Source of the DNA: Pseudomonadota bacterium
GTDB taxonomy: Bacteria > Pseudomonadota > Gammaproteobacteria > Steroidobacterales > Steroidobacteraceae
Length of the DNA stretch: 64,000 nt
NCBI GenBank assembly: GCA_016713725.1
Contig: JADJOO010000003.1
Coordinates: forward strand, 186,001-250,000
Reading direction: 5' to 3'
The stretch's first letter is position 1; the number at the start of each line of letters is the position of its first letter. The translations under genes and the position numbers were made by a program. Shown here piece after piece: positions 26,817 to 35,896 of the stretch. Below the pieces are notes generated by a model, which was not told the DNA's origin, made no database searches, and saw only the letters and a program-made list of their open reading frames with translations.

Positions 26817-28491
26817 GACCTGGCCACCGGGATTGCTGCTGGTACTGGGGGCCATCCTGATCGGCATGCTGCGCGGGCAAGCACGCACGGCAGTCGTGCT
26901 TTTGTTTCCGCTGCTCGCGTTGTGGGCCATCTGGCAGGTGCCGAACGGAGTCGTCACGACGACAGGTTTTGTCGGCTATGTCATTGAGCCGGTCGAAGGC
27001 AGCCCGGTTCGACGACTGTTCGCCACGATCTTCGCGCTGATGGCATTCACCGGTGGACTGTATTCATTCCGGCAGGCGCGCTGGCAGGAGTTGTCGGCAG
27101 CCACTTTGTACGCTGCCGCGGCGATCGGGCTGTGTTTCGCCGGCGACCTCATCAGCCTGTTCGTATGTTGGGAACTCATGGCGATCGGGTCCACCCTTGT
27201 GATCTGGTGTGGTGATCGCCCCGGTTCGCGTGCTGCCGGCCAGCGTTATGCCATCATGCATCTGACCGGCGGGGCCATCCTGATGGCCGGTATCGCCGCT
27301 CATTCGGTCGCGTCCGGCTCGGTGGACGTCGTGCCCATGCTCGCGACGAATTGGGCGAGCGGGATGATTCTGGCGGGTCTGCTGGTGAATGTCGCAGCTC
27401 CGCCGGTCTCCGCCTGGCTAGCCGACGCATATCCTGAAGCGAGCGCCACGGGTGCGGTGTTCCTGTCGGCCTATACGACCAAGGCCGCCGTGCTCGCGTT
27501 GATACTGCTGTTCCCCGGTGAGCCACTACTGCTGGCTGTGGGCACCTGCATGATCTTTTACGGCATTGCCTACGCGCTGCTAGAGAACGATGCGCGACGC
27601 ATCCTGGCGTACTCGATCGTCAACCAGGTCGGATTCATGGTCTGTGCCATCGGCATCGGCTCACAACTCGCGATCAACGGGGCTGCCGCGCATGCCTTTG
27701 CACACATTATCTACAAGGCATTGCTTTTCATGAGTGCGGGCGTCGTCGTGTACCGGACGGGGCTGCACAAATGCACCGACCTTGGCGGGCTGTTTCGCAC
27801 GATGCCATTGACATGTGCCTGCGGAATCGTCGGCGCACTGTCGATCTCCGGATTCCCGCTTACGTCCGGCTTCACGACTAAAACGCTGATTTCGGAAGCT
27901 GCCATGGTCGAAGGGCTGGTGGCGCTCTATTTCGTGCTGGCCGCGGCCTCAGCGGGTGTCTTCCTGCATGCGGGCATCAAGTTTCCCTGGTTCGTGTTCT
28001 TCCAGAAGGATTCGGGGCTGCGACCTTCGGACGCGCCATGGAACATGGCTGCGGCGATGATTCTGTTTTCGTTCCTGTGCGTATTCATCGGTGTCAATCC
28101 GCGACCGCTTTACGCAATGCTGCCTTATCCGGTCGACTATGACGCCTATACACCGGGCAACGTGCTTTTCTACCTTCAGCTGCTGCTATTTTCGGGCCTG
28201 GCGTTCTTCCTGATGCTGCCGCTCGCGAAACGTACGCTGACGATTACGCTTGATTTCGACTGGATCTGGCGCGTCGCGCTGCCTCGAATTGCGGCCTGGG
28301 CGCTGGGCGCGTTCGATGCCGGTGCTGCGGCGACAAAGCGCATCCGGACGTCGCGTGGCATGGTGCTCAACGACTGGGTGCAGCGCCACTTTGGTAGCGA
28401 CGGCACCTTTTCGCGCTCATGGGAGATCGGCACCACCGCGCTTTGGGTAGCGGTGCTGCTCAGCGCCTACGTGCTTCTCCACTACCTGTGA
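26809..28491 (+). CDS. Third ND2/4/5-like antiporter subunit (MrpD-like)
   Basis: A 560-residue, ~15-helix member of the proton-conducting transporter family: GDLISLFVCWELMAIGSTLVIW with the key glutamate, SAYTTKAAVLALILLFP with a lysine, DARRILAYSIVNQVGFM, HAFAHIIYKALLFMSAG and SGFPLTSGFTTKTLI. It is longer than MrpD, with an extra C-terminal part containing a hydrophilic stretch and a final helix. It ends the operon; the convergent tRNA-Glu gene follows after 58 bases. Confidence 0.85.
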   Translation: MLETWPPGLLLVLGAILIGMLRGQARTAVVLLFPLLALWAIWQVPNGVVTTTGFVGYVIEPVEGSPVRRLFATIFALMAFTGGLYSFRQARWQELSAATLYAAAAIGLCFAGDLISLFVCWELMAIGSTLVIWCGDRPGSRAAGQRYAIMHLTGGAILMAGIAAHSVASGSVDVVPMLATNWASGMILAGLLVNVAAPPVSAWLADAYPEASATGAVFLSAYTTKAAVLALILLFPGEPLLLAVGTCMIFYGIAYALLENDARRILAYSIVNQVGFMVCAIGIGSQLAINGAAAHAFAHIIYKALLFMSAGVVVYRTGLHKCTDLGGLFRTMPLTCACGIVGALSISGFPLTSGFTTKTLISEAAMVEGLVALYFVLAAASAGVFLHAGIKFPWFVFFQKDSGLRPSDAPWNMAAAMILFSFLCVFIGVNPRPLYAMLPYPVDYDAYTPGNVLFYLQLLLFSGLAFFLMLPLAKRTLTITLDFDWIWRVALPRIAAWALGAFDAGAAATKRIRTSRGMVLNDWVQRHFGSDGTFSRSWEIGTTALWVAVLLSAYVLLHYL

Positions 28492-28549
28492 CGCGTTCAA
28501 GGAAGGCATGGCCCGATATTCTCGAGACCTTTCCAACTCATTGATTTAA

Positions 28550-28625
28550 TGGCGCTCCCAGAGGGATTCGAACCCTCGTACCAGCCTTGAGAGGGCTGTG
28601 TCCTGGGCCTCTAGACGATGGGAGC
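28550..28625 (-). tRNA. tRNA-Glu (anticodon CTC)
   Basis: Read on the minus strand, bases 28625-28550 fold as a 76-base cloverleaf: acceptor stem GCTCCCA/TGGGAGC, a D arm with CGTCTAGAGGCC, anticodon stem CAGCC/GGCTG around CTCTCAA (anticodon CTC), T arm with GGTTCGAATCC, discriminator G and an encoded CCA. The GTCTAGAGGCCCAGGACA block is typical of tRNA-Glu. Confidence 0.93.
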
Positions 28626-28715
28626 GTGTGCCGGACCGGTTTGGACTAACCGGGTCCTGACGAAGCCGCGTAGTATACCCGGCTGTTTTCCCCGGTCCAG
28701 CAGAAGCTCCTGCCC

Positions 28716-30145
28716 TTGTTTTCGTTTACTAAACTCTTCCGGTCGCGCGATGCCAAAGCCGCAGCGGCTGCCGAGGCCCCAGCGGCCCCTCCCCAACCGA
28801 CGATCTACGCGCGCGCGGACCACCCGGTCTCGCGCTCCAACATCTCGCCGGCCGCGCTCAAGGTGCTCTATCGCCTCAAGGACTCCGGCTACCAGGGTTT
28901 CCTGGTGGGCGGTGCCGTGCGCGACCTGCTGCTCAACGTGCAGCCCAAGGACTTCGACATCGCGACCGATGCGCATCCGGATGACGTTCGCCGGACCTTT
29001 CGCAACTGCCGCCTGATCGGGCGGCGCTTTCACCTTGCGCACGTGCGTTTCGGCCACGAGATCATTGAAGTCGCGACGTTCCGCGCCGCGCACACCGAGA
29101 TCGACGAAGACCACGGCGTCGACGAGGTCGAGCACCGTGCGATCGACGAGCACGGTCGCATCCTGCGCGACAACCTGTACGGCACGATCGAAGAGGACGT
29201 GTGGCGCCGCGACTTCACGGCCAACGCGCTCTACTACAACATCGAGGACTACTCGATCTGGGATTACGTGGGCGGCGTCGAAGACGCGCGCAACCGCATC
29301 CTGCGCCTGATCGGCGATCCGGCGACGCGCTATCGCGAGGACCCGGTGCGCATGCTCCGCGCAGCGCGCTTCGCCGCGAAGCTCAATTTCACGCTGCACC
29401 CGGGCACGGAAGCGCCGATCGGCGAGCTCGCCTACATGCTCGACCGCATGCCGGCAGCGCGCCTGTTCGACGAAACGCTGAAGTTGATGCTGTCCGGGCA
29501 TGCCGAAGCCTCGCTCGAATGGCTGATCCGCCTCGAGTTGTTGCCACACCTGATGCCCGACGTCGCCGCTGCGCTCGAGGCCGCACCGGAGTCCGCCGGG
29601 GCCCGCCTGGTGCAACTCGGCCTCGAAGGCACGGACGATCGCGTCCACGACGACAAGTCGGTGACGCCGACGTTCCTGTTCGCCGTGCTGCTGTGGCCCG
29701 CCATCCTGCGCGCGCTGGGCACGCCCGACGGCCCGCTGCCGGACGATCCGCAGCGACTGCTCGACGCCAGCGACAAGGTCATCGGGCGCCAGTTGCAGCG
29801 AATCGCGTTGCCGAAGCGTTTCTCGCTGCCGATGCGTGAACTGGTCATGCTGCAGACGCGGTTCGAGCGGCGCTCGGGCCGCCGTGCGTTGCGTCTGCTC
29901 GAGCATCCGCGGTTCCGCGCGGCGTACGATTTCCTGCTGTTGCGCGCCGAGTCTGGCGAAGCCGATCCGGAACTGGCCCAGTGGTGGACCGACCTGCAGG
30001 AAGCCTCGGATGACGATCGTCTCGCAATGGTCGAGAACCGTCCGGTGTCGGAGCGCGTTGAAGCGACCAAGAGCGCAGCCTCGCGCCGGCGGCGCGTCCG
30101 CGGCGACGTCGCAAGCCTTCCTCCGGTCCGGCACCGACGTCGTGA
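28716..30145 (+). CDS. pcnB: Poly(A) polymerase PcnB (frameshift near 30093)
   Basis: Adds 3' poly(A) tails that feed RNA decay. The start is TTG 28716 (pcnB commonly uses a non-ATG start); a -10-like TAGTAT lies at 28671. The nucleotidyltransferase head has FLVGGAVRDLLL and the catalytic PKDFDIATDA (DxD). Then come EEDVWRRDFTANALYYN, DPVRMLRAARFAAKL and a helical RNA-binding part. The usual arginine-rich tail (RPRRRRKPSSGP) is reached only if one base missing at about 30093 is restored; the stop is then TGA 30143-30145, overlapping the folK start. Without the correction the frame runs nonsensically to 30515. Confidence 0.9.
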
Positions 30146-30681
30146 CCGCAGGCCTTGCGCCTCCACTCGCCGCGTCTTTGCAGCCGCGCTGGGTGCCGGC
30201 GTACGTCGCGCTCGGCAGCAATCTCGCGCAACCCCTGCGCCAGGTCGAACGCGCGCTCGAAGCATTGGACGCATTGCCCGGAACGCGGCTCATGCTGCGT
30301 TCTTCAGCCTATCGCTCGCGTCCCATGGGACCGGTCGAACAACCCGATTTCGTCAATGCCGCGGCTGCGCTGCTGACGCAACTCGAACCAGTGACGCTGC
30401 TGCGCGAGTTGCAAGCGCTCGAAGCCCGGCTCGGACGCGAAGTCCCGGTCGTGCGCTGGGGGCCGCGCCTCATCGATCTCGACCTGCTCGTGTTCGGTCA
30501 AACCCGCTGCAATGAACCGGCGCTGACCTTGCCGCACCCGGGTATCGCCGAACGCGACTTCGTGCTCGTGCCGCTGGCCGAGATCAGCCCGTCCCTCGAC
30601 GTGCCGGGCGTTGGTCGTGTGGACGCATTGCTGCAGCGCCTGGCCCTGCCTGCCCTGGAACGCATTCCCGGATCGGATTGA
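30142..30681 (+). CDS. folK: 6-hydroxymethyl-7,8-dihydropterin pyrophosphokinase
   Basis: Start GTG 30142 (GTGA overlap with the pcnB stop) gives a ~179-residue enzyme. VPAYVALGSNLAQPLRQVERAL, SSAYRSRPMGPVEQPDFVNAA, LEARLGRE, RWGPRLIDLDLLVFG and LPHPGIAERDFVLVPLAEI are the HPPK motifs, including the ATP- and pterin-binding residues. Catalyses pyrophosphoryl transfer from ATP in folate synthesis. The pcnB-folK pairing is common in gammaproteobacteria. Confidence 0.95.
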   Translation: MTAGLAPPLAASLQPRWVPAYVALGSNLAQPLRQVERALEALDALPGTRLMLRSSAYRSRPMGPVEQPDFVNAAAALLTQLEPVTLLRELQALEARLGREVPVVRWGPRLIDLDLLVFGQTRCNEPALTLPHPGIAERDFVLVPLAEISPSLDVPGVGRVDALLQRLALPALERIPGSD

Positions 30682-30684
30682 CGC

Positions 30685-31380
30685 ATGACTCTGGACCGCA
30701 CTCCCGGCGACGACGAGGTTGCCGAGCCAACCGTGCCGACGCCGCACCGCTACGTCGTGATCGAAGGCCCGATCGGCGTCGGCAAGACCAGCCTCGTGCG
30801 CCGCCTCGGCCGCAGTTTCGGCAGCGAACTGGTGCTGGAGCAGGATTCCGAGAACCCGTTCCTCGAGCGCTTTTACCGCAACCCGCGCGCCGCCGCGTTC
30901 CAGACGCAGCTGTACTTCCTGTTCCAGCGCTCGCGGCAGTTGCAGGACCTGCGCCAGTCCGACCTGTTCGAAAACGTACGTGTCGCCGACTACATGCTCG
31001 AGAAAGACCGGCTGTTCGCGCGGCTCACGCTCGACGACGAGGAATTCGCGCTGTACGAGCAGGTCTACGAGCGGCTCGCGATCGACGCGCCGTCGCCCGA
31101 CCTCATCGTCTACCTGCAGGCCCCGGTCGACGTGCTGCTCGAGCGCATCGCGCGTCGCGGCATCGAATACGAACAGCAGATCGAGCGCCGCTACCTCGAG
31201 CGACTCACCGAAGGCTACGCGCGGTTCTTCCTCGAGTACGACGCGGCCCCGGTGCTGATCGTGAACGCCGCGGAGATCGATCCGATCGGCGACGAGGCGG
31301 ACTACCAGGCCCTGCTGGCCGAAATCGTCCGGCCCCGCAAGGGGCGCCACTACTTCAATCCGCTCAAGAACTTGCTGTAG
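30685..31380 (+). CDS. Deoxynucleoside kinase (dAdo/dGuo/dCyt kinase family)
   Basis: A 231-residue cytosolic kinase. Walker A is GPIGVGKTSLVRRL at residues ~28-41. ENPFLERFY and the QTQLYFLFQRSRQ helix form the substrate-binding area, followed by a DYMLEKDRLFARLTL block and a lid ARRGIEYEQQIERRYLERL; the C-terminus HYFNPL is also a family feature. It phosphorylates deoxynucleosides for salvage; which base cannot be told. It starts 3 bases after folK, between folK and panB, a placement also seen in other gammaproteobacteria. Confidence 0.85.
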   Translation: MTLDRTPGDDEVAEPTVPTPHRYVVIEGPIGVGKTSLVRRLGRSFGSELVLEQDSENPFLERFYRNPRAAAFQTQLYFLFQRSRQLQDLRQSDLFENVRVADYMLEKDRLFARLTLDDEEFALYEQVYERLAIDAPSPDLIVYLQAPVDVLLERIARRGIEYEQQIERRYLERLTEGYARFFLEYDAAPVLIVNAAEIDPIGDEADYQALLAEIVRPRKGRHYFNPLKNLL

Positions 31381-31452
31381 GCTCCGGCACTTCCCGGCGT
31401 TGATGTTTCGGGGCCGCTCCTTCATCCTTGCGGCCTCGCACGAGGCGGCCCT

Positions 31453-32280
31453 ATGTACACCCAATTGCAATTGCGGGATTCGGCGCGTCCGCCCGTCACC
31501 GTGGCCTCGCTGGGCCGCATGAAGGAGCAGGGCGAAAAGATCTCCTGCATCACCTGTTACGACGCCAGCTACGCGGCCCTCGTCGATGCGGCCGATCTCG
31601 ACGTCGTGCTCGTCGGGGACTCGCTCGGCATGGTGATCCAGGGTTACGACACGACCGTGCCGGTGACGCTCAACGACGTCATCTATCACTGCCGCTCGGT
31701 CGCCAAGGGGCTGGTGCGGCCGTTCCTGATGGCCGACATGCCGTTCATGACCTACACGTCGAAGGACGAAGCGCTGAAGAACGCCGTGCGGCTGATGCAG
31801 GAAGGCGGCGCCAAGATGGTGAAGCTCGAGGGCGGCGCCGGCCAGGCGGAGATCGTCGAATTCCTCGCGAGTCACGACATCGCGGTCTGCGCGCACCTCG
31901 GCCTGCGGCCGCAGTCCGTGCACAAGACGGGCGGGTTCCGCGTGCAGGGGCGCGAGGAGGCGGCGGCAGAGCAGATGCGCCGCGATGCCAAGTTGCTGCA
32001 GGACTCCGGCGCGGACGTCGTGCTGCTCGAGTGCATCCCGTCGCACCTCGGCAAGGAGATCACGGCGGAGTTGCACGTGCCGGTCATTGGAATCGGTGCC
32101 GGCCCCGACACCGACGGGCAGATCCTCGTGCTCTACGACGTGCTCGACATCACCCCGGGACGCAAGCCCAGGTTCGTGCAGAACTTTCAGCAGGGCCGCG
32201 ACAGCCCGCTGGCCGCGATACGGGCTTACGGCGACGCCGTGAAGAGCCGGGCATACCCCGCGCCCGAGCATTGTTTCTAA
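31453..32280 (+). CDS. panB: 3-methyl-2-oxobutanoate hydroxymethyltransferase
   Basis: A 275-residue TIM-barrel enzyme of pantothenate synthesis; transfers a hydroxymethyl group from methylene-THF to ketoisovalerate. Visible motifs: ISCITCYDASYAALVDAADLDVVLVGDSLG (metal-binding Asp), MPFMTYT, GGAKMVKLEGG, CAHLGLRPQSV and VIGIGAGPDTDGQILVLYD. The start is ATG 31453. It is followed 38 bases later by panC. Confidence 0.95.
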   Translation: MYTQLQLRDSARPPVTVASLGRMKEQGEKISCITCYDASYAALVDAADLDVVLVGDSLGMVIQGYDTTVPVTLNDVIYHCRSVAKGLVRPFLMADMPFMTYTSKDEALKNAVRLMQEGGAKMVKLEGGAGQAEIVEFLASHDIAVCAHLGLRPQSVHKTGGFRVQGREEAAAEQMRRDAKLLQDSGADVVLLECIPSHLGKEITAELHVPVIGIGAGPDTDGQILVLYDVLDITPGRKPRFVQNFQQGRDSPLAAIRAYGDAVKSRAYPAPEHCF

Positions 32281-32318
32281 GCACGTCAGCACCAACGCCA
32301 CCAGGGACTGCCCGACCG

Positions 32319-33179
32319 ATGCAAACGATCACGCGGATCGCTGAGCTCCGCGAAACCGTCACGCGCTGGCGGCTCGCGCGCGAGAGCATCGCGTTCGTGC
32401 CCACCATGGGCAACCTGCACATGGGTCATGCGAGCCTCATGTCGGCAGCGCACCTGCACGGCAGGCGCGTCATCTCCAGCATCTTCGTCAACCCGATGCA
32501 GTTCGGGCCAGCCGAGGATTTCAGTGCGTATCCGCGCACGCCGGATGACGATTCCAGCCTGCTGGGCGAATACGGCGTCGATGCGCTCTTCCACCCGACC
32601 GTCGAGGAGATGTATCCCTCGGGCAGCGTCGGCAGCACCGTCGTCGATGTGCCGGGACTCACGGACATTCTCTGCGGCGTGTTCCGCCCCGGGCATTTCC
32701 AGGGGGTCGCGACCGTGGTCGTCAAGCTGCTGTGCCTGGTGCAGCCGGACGTTGCGATCTTCGGCGAAAAGGACTTCCAGCAGCTCACGGTGATCCGCCG
32801 CGTCGTCGACGACCTGAACCTGCCGGTAAAGATCGTCGGCGCGCCGACGGTGCGTGCGGAAGACGGGCTCGCGCTCAGTTCGCGCAACCGCTACCTGTCA
32901 GTGGACGAGCGGGCGGCAGCGCCTGCCCTGTATCACGCGCTCGACAAGGCGCGGCGCCGGCTCGAAGTGGGCGACATGGATTACGCCGGCATGCAGGCAG
33001 AAGGGCTCAACGAGCTCGTGAAAGCGGGCTTTCGCCCGGAGTATTTCGAAGTTCGCACGGCGGATCGCCTCGCGGTCCCGACGGCAGGCGACGTGCACGT
33101 CGTCGTGCTCGCGGCGGGCCGCATCGGCAAGGCGCGGTTGATCGACAATATCCAGTGCGCCGCTCCGAGAAGGGGATAG
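32319..33179 (+). CDS. panC: Pantothenate synthetase
   Basis: Condenses pantoate and beta-alanine with ATP. Start ATG 32319 (MQTITRIAELRETV) gives 286 residues. VPTMGNLHMGHASLM holds the HxGH motif; FVNPMQFGPAEDF, FRPGHFQGVATVV, FGEKDFQQL and LSSRNRYLS (the KMSKS-like loop) follow. The normal end GKARLIDNIQC is extended by APRRG-stop, whose last codons (AGA AGG GGA TAG) belong to the repeat at 33167-33319, so the original terminus appears to have been replaced. Confidence 0.95.
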   Translation: MQTITRIAELRETVTRWRLARESIAFVPTMGNLHMGHASLMSAAHLHGRRVISSIFVNPMQFGPAEDFSAYPRTPDDDSSLLGEYGVDALFHPTVEEMYPSGSVGSTVVDVPGLTDILCGVFRPGHFQGVATVVVKLLCLVQPDVAIFGEKDFQQLTVIRRVVDDLNLPVKIVGAPTVRAEDGLALSSRNRYLSVDERAAAPALYHALDKARRRLEVGDMDYAGMQAEGLNELVKAGFRPEYFEVRTADRLAVPTAGDVHVVVLAAGRIGKARLIDNIQCAAPRRG

Positions 33180-33319
33180 GGGATGGGGGTTAGGGGTTAG
33201 TCGGAAGTTCGTGGCAGACCGAAACGTCATCGCGCCGCGGCAGGTACTGAGTCCATCTTTCAGGCTTCAACAACAACTCCGACTAACCCCTAACCCCTAA
33301 CCCCTAACCCCTAACCCCT
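33167..33319. repeat. Telomere-like G-rich inverted repeat, copy A
   Basis: The left arm (33167-33206) has four G runs spaced by ATA, AT and TTA, ending TTAGTCGGA. The right arm (33278-33319) starts TCCGACTAA and continues as five CCCCTAA-type units. The arms are reverse complements over most of their length and enclose ~71 bases. The G-rich strand fits the G-quadruplex pattern. The left edge provides the panC stop and the right edge the queG stop, so the element fills the convergent intergenic region and could act as a bidirectional terminator. Confidence 0.85.
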
Positions 33320-34372
33320 CAGCTGGGCACGCAGTGCCCACGCCACGTGCTCGCGCACCAGCTCACTCGGGTCGGCGACGCGTGATTCAAGTGCAGCGAT
33401 GATTTCCGGCGTGGCCGGAGCGTTACCGAGCGCCACTGCGACGTTGCGTAACCACCGCTCGTAGCCGATGCGTCGAATCGCGCTGCCCGCGGTCCGCGCG
33501 AGAAACTGCTCTTCGCTCCAGCGAAACAATTCGACCAGGCTCGGCGCGTCGAGTCCGTGCCGCGTCCGAAAATCGGGTTCGGCCGTGACCTTGGCATAAC
33601 GGTTCCAGGGGCACACGAGCTGGCAATCGTCGCAGCCATAGATGCGGTTGCCGATTGCGGTGCGAAACTCCTCCGGGATTGGGCCAACGTGCTCGATCGT
33701 CAGGTACGAGATGCAGCGTCGCGCGTCGAGTTCATAGGGCGCGACGATCGCCTGCGTCGGACACACGTCGATGCACGCCGTGCACGAGCCGCAGTGCGAA
33801 CTCACCGGCGCGTCGATCGGCAGCGGCAGGTCGGTGTAGATCTCACCGAGGAAGAACCAGGAGCCGTCTTGACGGTCGAGCAGGTTCGTGTGCTTGCCGA
33901 TCCAGCCGAGCCCGGCGTCGCGGGCCAGCGCCTTCTCCAGCACGGGCGCGCTGTCCGTGAAGGCCCGGAAGCCTGCGGTGCCCGTGGCGGCGGCGATGCG
34001 CCCAGCCAGCTGCGCTAGACGGTGACGCAGCACTTTGTGGTAATCGCGACCGAGCGCGTAGCGGGATACGTAGCCGAGCAGCGGGTCCTGCAGCACGATT
34101 TCGGGGTCCGCGGTTTCGACCCGGTAGTCCATGCGTGCGCTCACGACGCGAATCGTGCCGGGGATCAGTTCGGCCGGTCGCGCGCGACGCGTACCGTGCC
34201 GTTCCATGTACTGCATCGTGCCGTGACGACTTTGCGCCAGCCACGCCGCCAGCCGCTGCTCGTCCTTGGCCAGGTCGACGCCAGCGATGCCGACCTTCTG
34301 GAAGCCGAGTTCACGGCCCCATTCCTTGATCGACTGCGCAAGCGACACAACGGGTTGCGATGGGGGTGGCAT
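33311..34372 (-). CDS. queG: Epoxyqueuosine reductase
   Basis: Last step of queuosine synthesis in tRNA; a cobalamin and two-[4Fe-4S] enzyme. Start ATG 34372 (MPPPSQPVVS) gives ~353 residues. ALGRDYHKVLR and the FTDSAPVLEKALA region form the cobalamin site. CGSCTACIDVCPTQAI (C-x2-C-x2-C-x3-C) and GCDDCQLVCPWN are the two cluster motifs, and HEAT-like repeats follow. The stop TAG is contributed by a CCCCTAA unit of the adjoining repeat, giving the terminal LRG. Divergent from nnr with 45 bases between starts. Confidence 0.95.
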   Translation of the reverse strand: MPPPSQPVVSLAQSIKEWGRELGFQKVGIAGVDLAKDEQRLAAWLAQSRHGTMQYMERHGTRRARPAELIPGTIRVVSARMDYRVETADPEIVLQDPLLGYVSRYALGRDYHKVLRHRLAQLAGRIAAATGTAGFRAFTDSAPVLEKALARDAGLGWIGKHTNLLDRQDGSWFFLGEIYTDLPLPIDAPVSSHCGSCTACIDVCPTQAIVAPYELDARRCISYLTIEHVGPIPEEFRTAIGNRIYGCDDCQLVCPWNRYAKVTAEPDFRTRHGLDAPSLVELFRWSEEQFLARTAGSAIRRIGYERWLRNVAVALGNAPATPEIIAALESRVADPSELVREHVAWALRAQLRG

Positions 34373-34405
34373 GGGACGGCACGGACCAGGCGAGGAGGCT
34401 GGCAG

Positions 34406-34411
34406 TATAAT
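34406..34411 (+). promoter_or_regulatory. Consensus -10 box six bases before nnr
   Basis: A perfect TATAAT at 34406-34411 ends six bases before ATG 34418, so transcription would begin at or next to the start codon. A GAGGAG at 34392-34397 lies upstream of the box and could not serve translation from such a transcript. No good -35 is visible. Confidence 0.5.
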
Positions 34412-34417
34412 CATCGG

Positions 34418-35896
34418 ATGCACCCGCTCCCCGCCGGGCTCTATTCCGCCGCCGAAGTGCGCGAAATCGATCGTCGAGCCATCGAGGGCTTCGAGCTCCC
34501 GGGGTACGAGCTGATGACGCGCGCGGGTCACGCGACCCTCAACGCGCTGCGTCAGCGCTGGCCGGACGCACGCTCGATCGTCGTGCTGTGCGGGCCGGGC
34601 AACAACGGCGGCGACGGTTACGTGGTTGCCCGCATTGCCCGTGCACAGGGGCTCAGGGTTCACGTCGTGGCCATCACGGATCCGTCCAGCCTGACGGGTG
34701 ACGCACTTCGCGCACACGACGAATTCGCCGCGGCGGGCGGGCAACTCGAACCCTGGCATCCCGAGGTCGTTCGAGCAGGCGAAGTCATCGTTGATGCGAT
34801 CTTCGGCACCGGACTCACTCGCGACGTCACCGGCCCGGCTGCGGCATGCATCCGCGCCATCAACGAGGCGAACCAGCCCGTCGTCGCCGTCGACATACCA
34901 TCCGGGCTGCAGGCAGATAGCGGCCACGTGCTGGGTTGTGCCGTGCGCGCCGATCTCACGGTCACGTTCATCGGGCGCAAATTGGGCTGCTATCTCGGCG
35001 CTGGGCCCGACCACGCGGGCAAGCTCGTGTTCGACGACCTCGAAGTGCCGTTGGGCGCCTACGCAGCTGCGCAACCCACGTTGAGCCTGCTTGAAGAGTC
35101 CGTCGTGCAGGCTGCGCTGCCCGTGCGCGGACGCACGGCGCACAAGGGGCGTCACGGCCACGTACTCGTGATCGGCGGTGCCGCGGGCATGGGTGGCGCG
35201 GCACATCTCGCGGCAGTGGCGGCACTGCGCGCGGGCGCGGGCCTCGTCACCGTGGCAACGCACCCGCAAAGCCTGGGGGCGCTCGCCTCACGGCCCGAAT
35301 TGATGTCGCTCGCCGTCGGCGGATGCGGTGATATGGAACGCGGCCTCGAACGCGCGACCTTGCTCGCTCTCGGACCGGGACTCGGCCAGTCGCCGTGGGC
35401 ATTGGAAATTTTCGACGCGGCGCTCGCTGCGCATAAGCCTGTCGTTGTCGATGCTGACGCGCTCAACCTGCTGGCGCTCAATCCGCGCAAGTGTGATCAC
35501 TGGGTGCTGACGCCGCACCCTGGCGAAGCCGCGCGTTTGCTGGGCGTCACTGCGGACGACATCCAGCGCGATCGGTTGGCCGCCGCCGCCGCCTTGCAGC
35601 AGCGTTACGGCGGCGTGATCGTGCTGAAAGGTGCGGGCTCGATCGTGCAAGTGACGGCGCGGGAGGGCTGGTTCTGCGATCGCGGCAATCCGGGCATGGC
35701 CGTTGCCGGCATGGGCGATGTTCTCACGGGTGTGATCGCGGGCATCGCCGCACAGTGCGGCGACCTCGCGCTTGCCGCGATGGCCGGCGTGTTCGTTCAC
35801 GCCTGCGCGGGCGATCGCGCGGCGGCGGCAGGTGAACGCGGCTTGCTGGCGACCGACGTCATCGACCAGCTGCGCGGCTGCGTGAACCCCCGATGA
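34418..35896 (+). CDS. nnr: Bifunctional NAD(P)HX epimerase / dehydratase
   Basis: A ~492-residue repair enzyme for hydrated NAD(P)H. The N-terminal YjeF epimerase part runs to residue ~210 (GPGNNGGDGYVVARIA, VDAIFGTGLTRDV, VVAVDIPSGL). The C-terminal dehydratase, a ribokinase-like fold, has HKGRHGHVLVIGGAAGMGGAA, LALGPGLGQS, VVDADALN, LTPHPGEAARL and GNPGMAVAGMGDVLTGVIAG. Start ATG 34418. Its stop overlaps the tsaE start. The queG-nnr-tsaE-amidase order is the conserved one. Confidence 0.95.
   Translation: MHPLPAGLYSAAEVREIDRRAIEGFELPGYELMTRAGHATLNALRQRWPDARSIVVLCGPGNNGGDGYVVARIARAQGLRVHVVAITDPSSLTGDALRAHDEFAAAGGQLEPWHPEVVRAGEVIVDAIFGTGLTRDVTGPAAACIRAINEANQPVVAVDIPSGLQADSGHVLGCAVRADLTVTFIGRKLGCYLGAGPDHAGKLVFDDLEVPLGAYAAAQPTLSLLEESVVQAALPVRGRTAHKGRHGHVLVIGGAAGMGGAAHLAAVAALRAGAGLVTVATHPQSLGALASRPELMSLAVGGCGDMERGLERATLLALGPGLGQSPWALEIFDAALAAHKPVVVDADALNLLALNPRKCDHWVLTPHPGEAARLLGVTADDIQRDRLAAAAALQQRYGGVIVLKGAGSIVQVTAREGWFCDRGNPGMAVAGMGDVLTGVIAGIAAQCGDLALAAMAGVFVHACAGDRAAAAGERGLLATDVIDQLRGCVNPR

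Noticed and set aside
28550..28625. tRNA-Glu as an attachment site for an integrated element
   Set aside because: No integrase and no partial repeat of the tRNA end were seen nearby; the flanking genes are the antiporter operon and pcnB.
28611..30293. Long minus-strand open frames opposite pcnB, panB/panC, mutL and dnaB
   Set aside because: They are mirror frames of well-supported genes, with no domain content or ribosome sites of their own.
33278..33319. CCCCTAA tandem units taken as a possible replicon telomere or a CRISPR array
   Set aside because: They are short arms of an internal inverted repeat between genes that continue on both sides. Unit length and spacing do not fit a CRISPR, and no cas gene is present.
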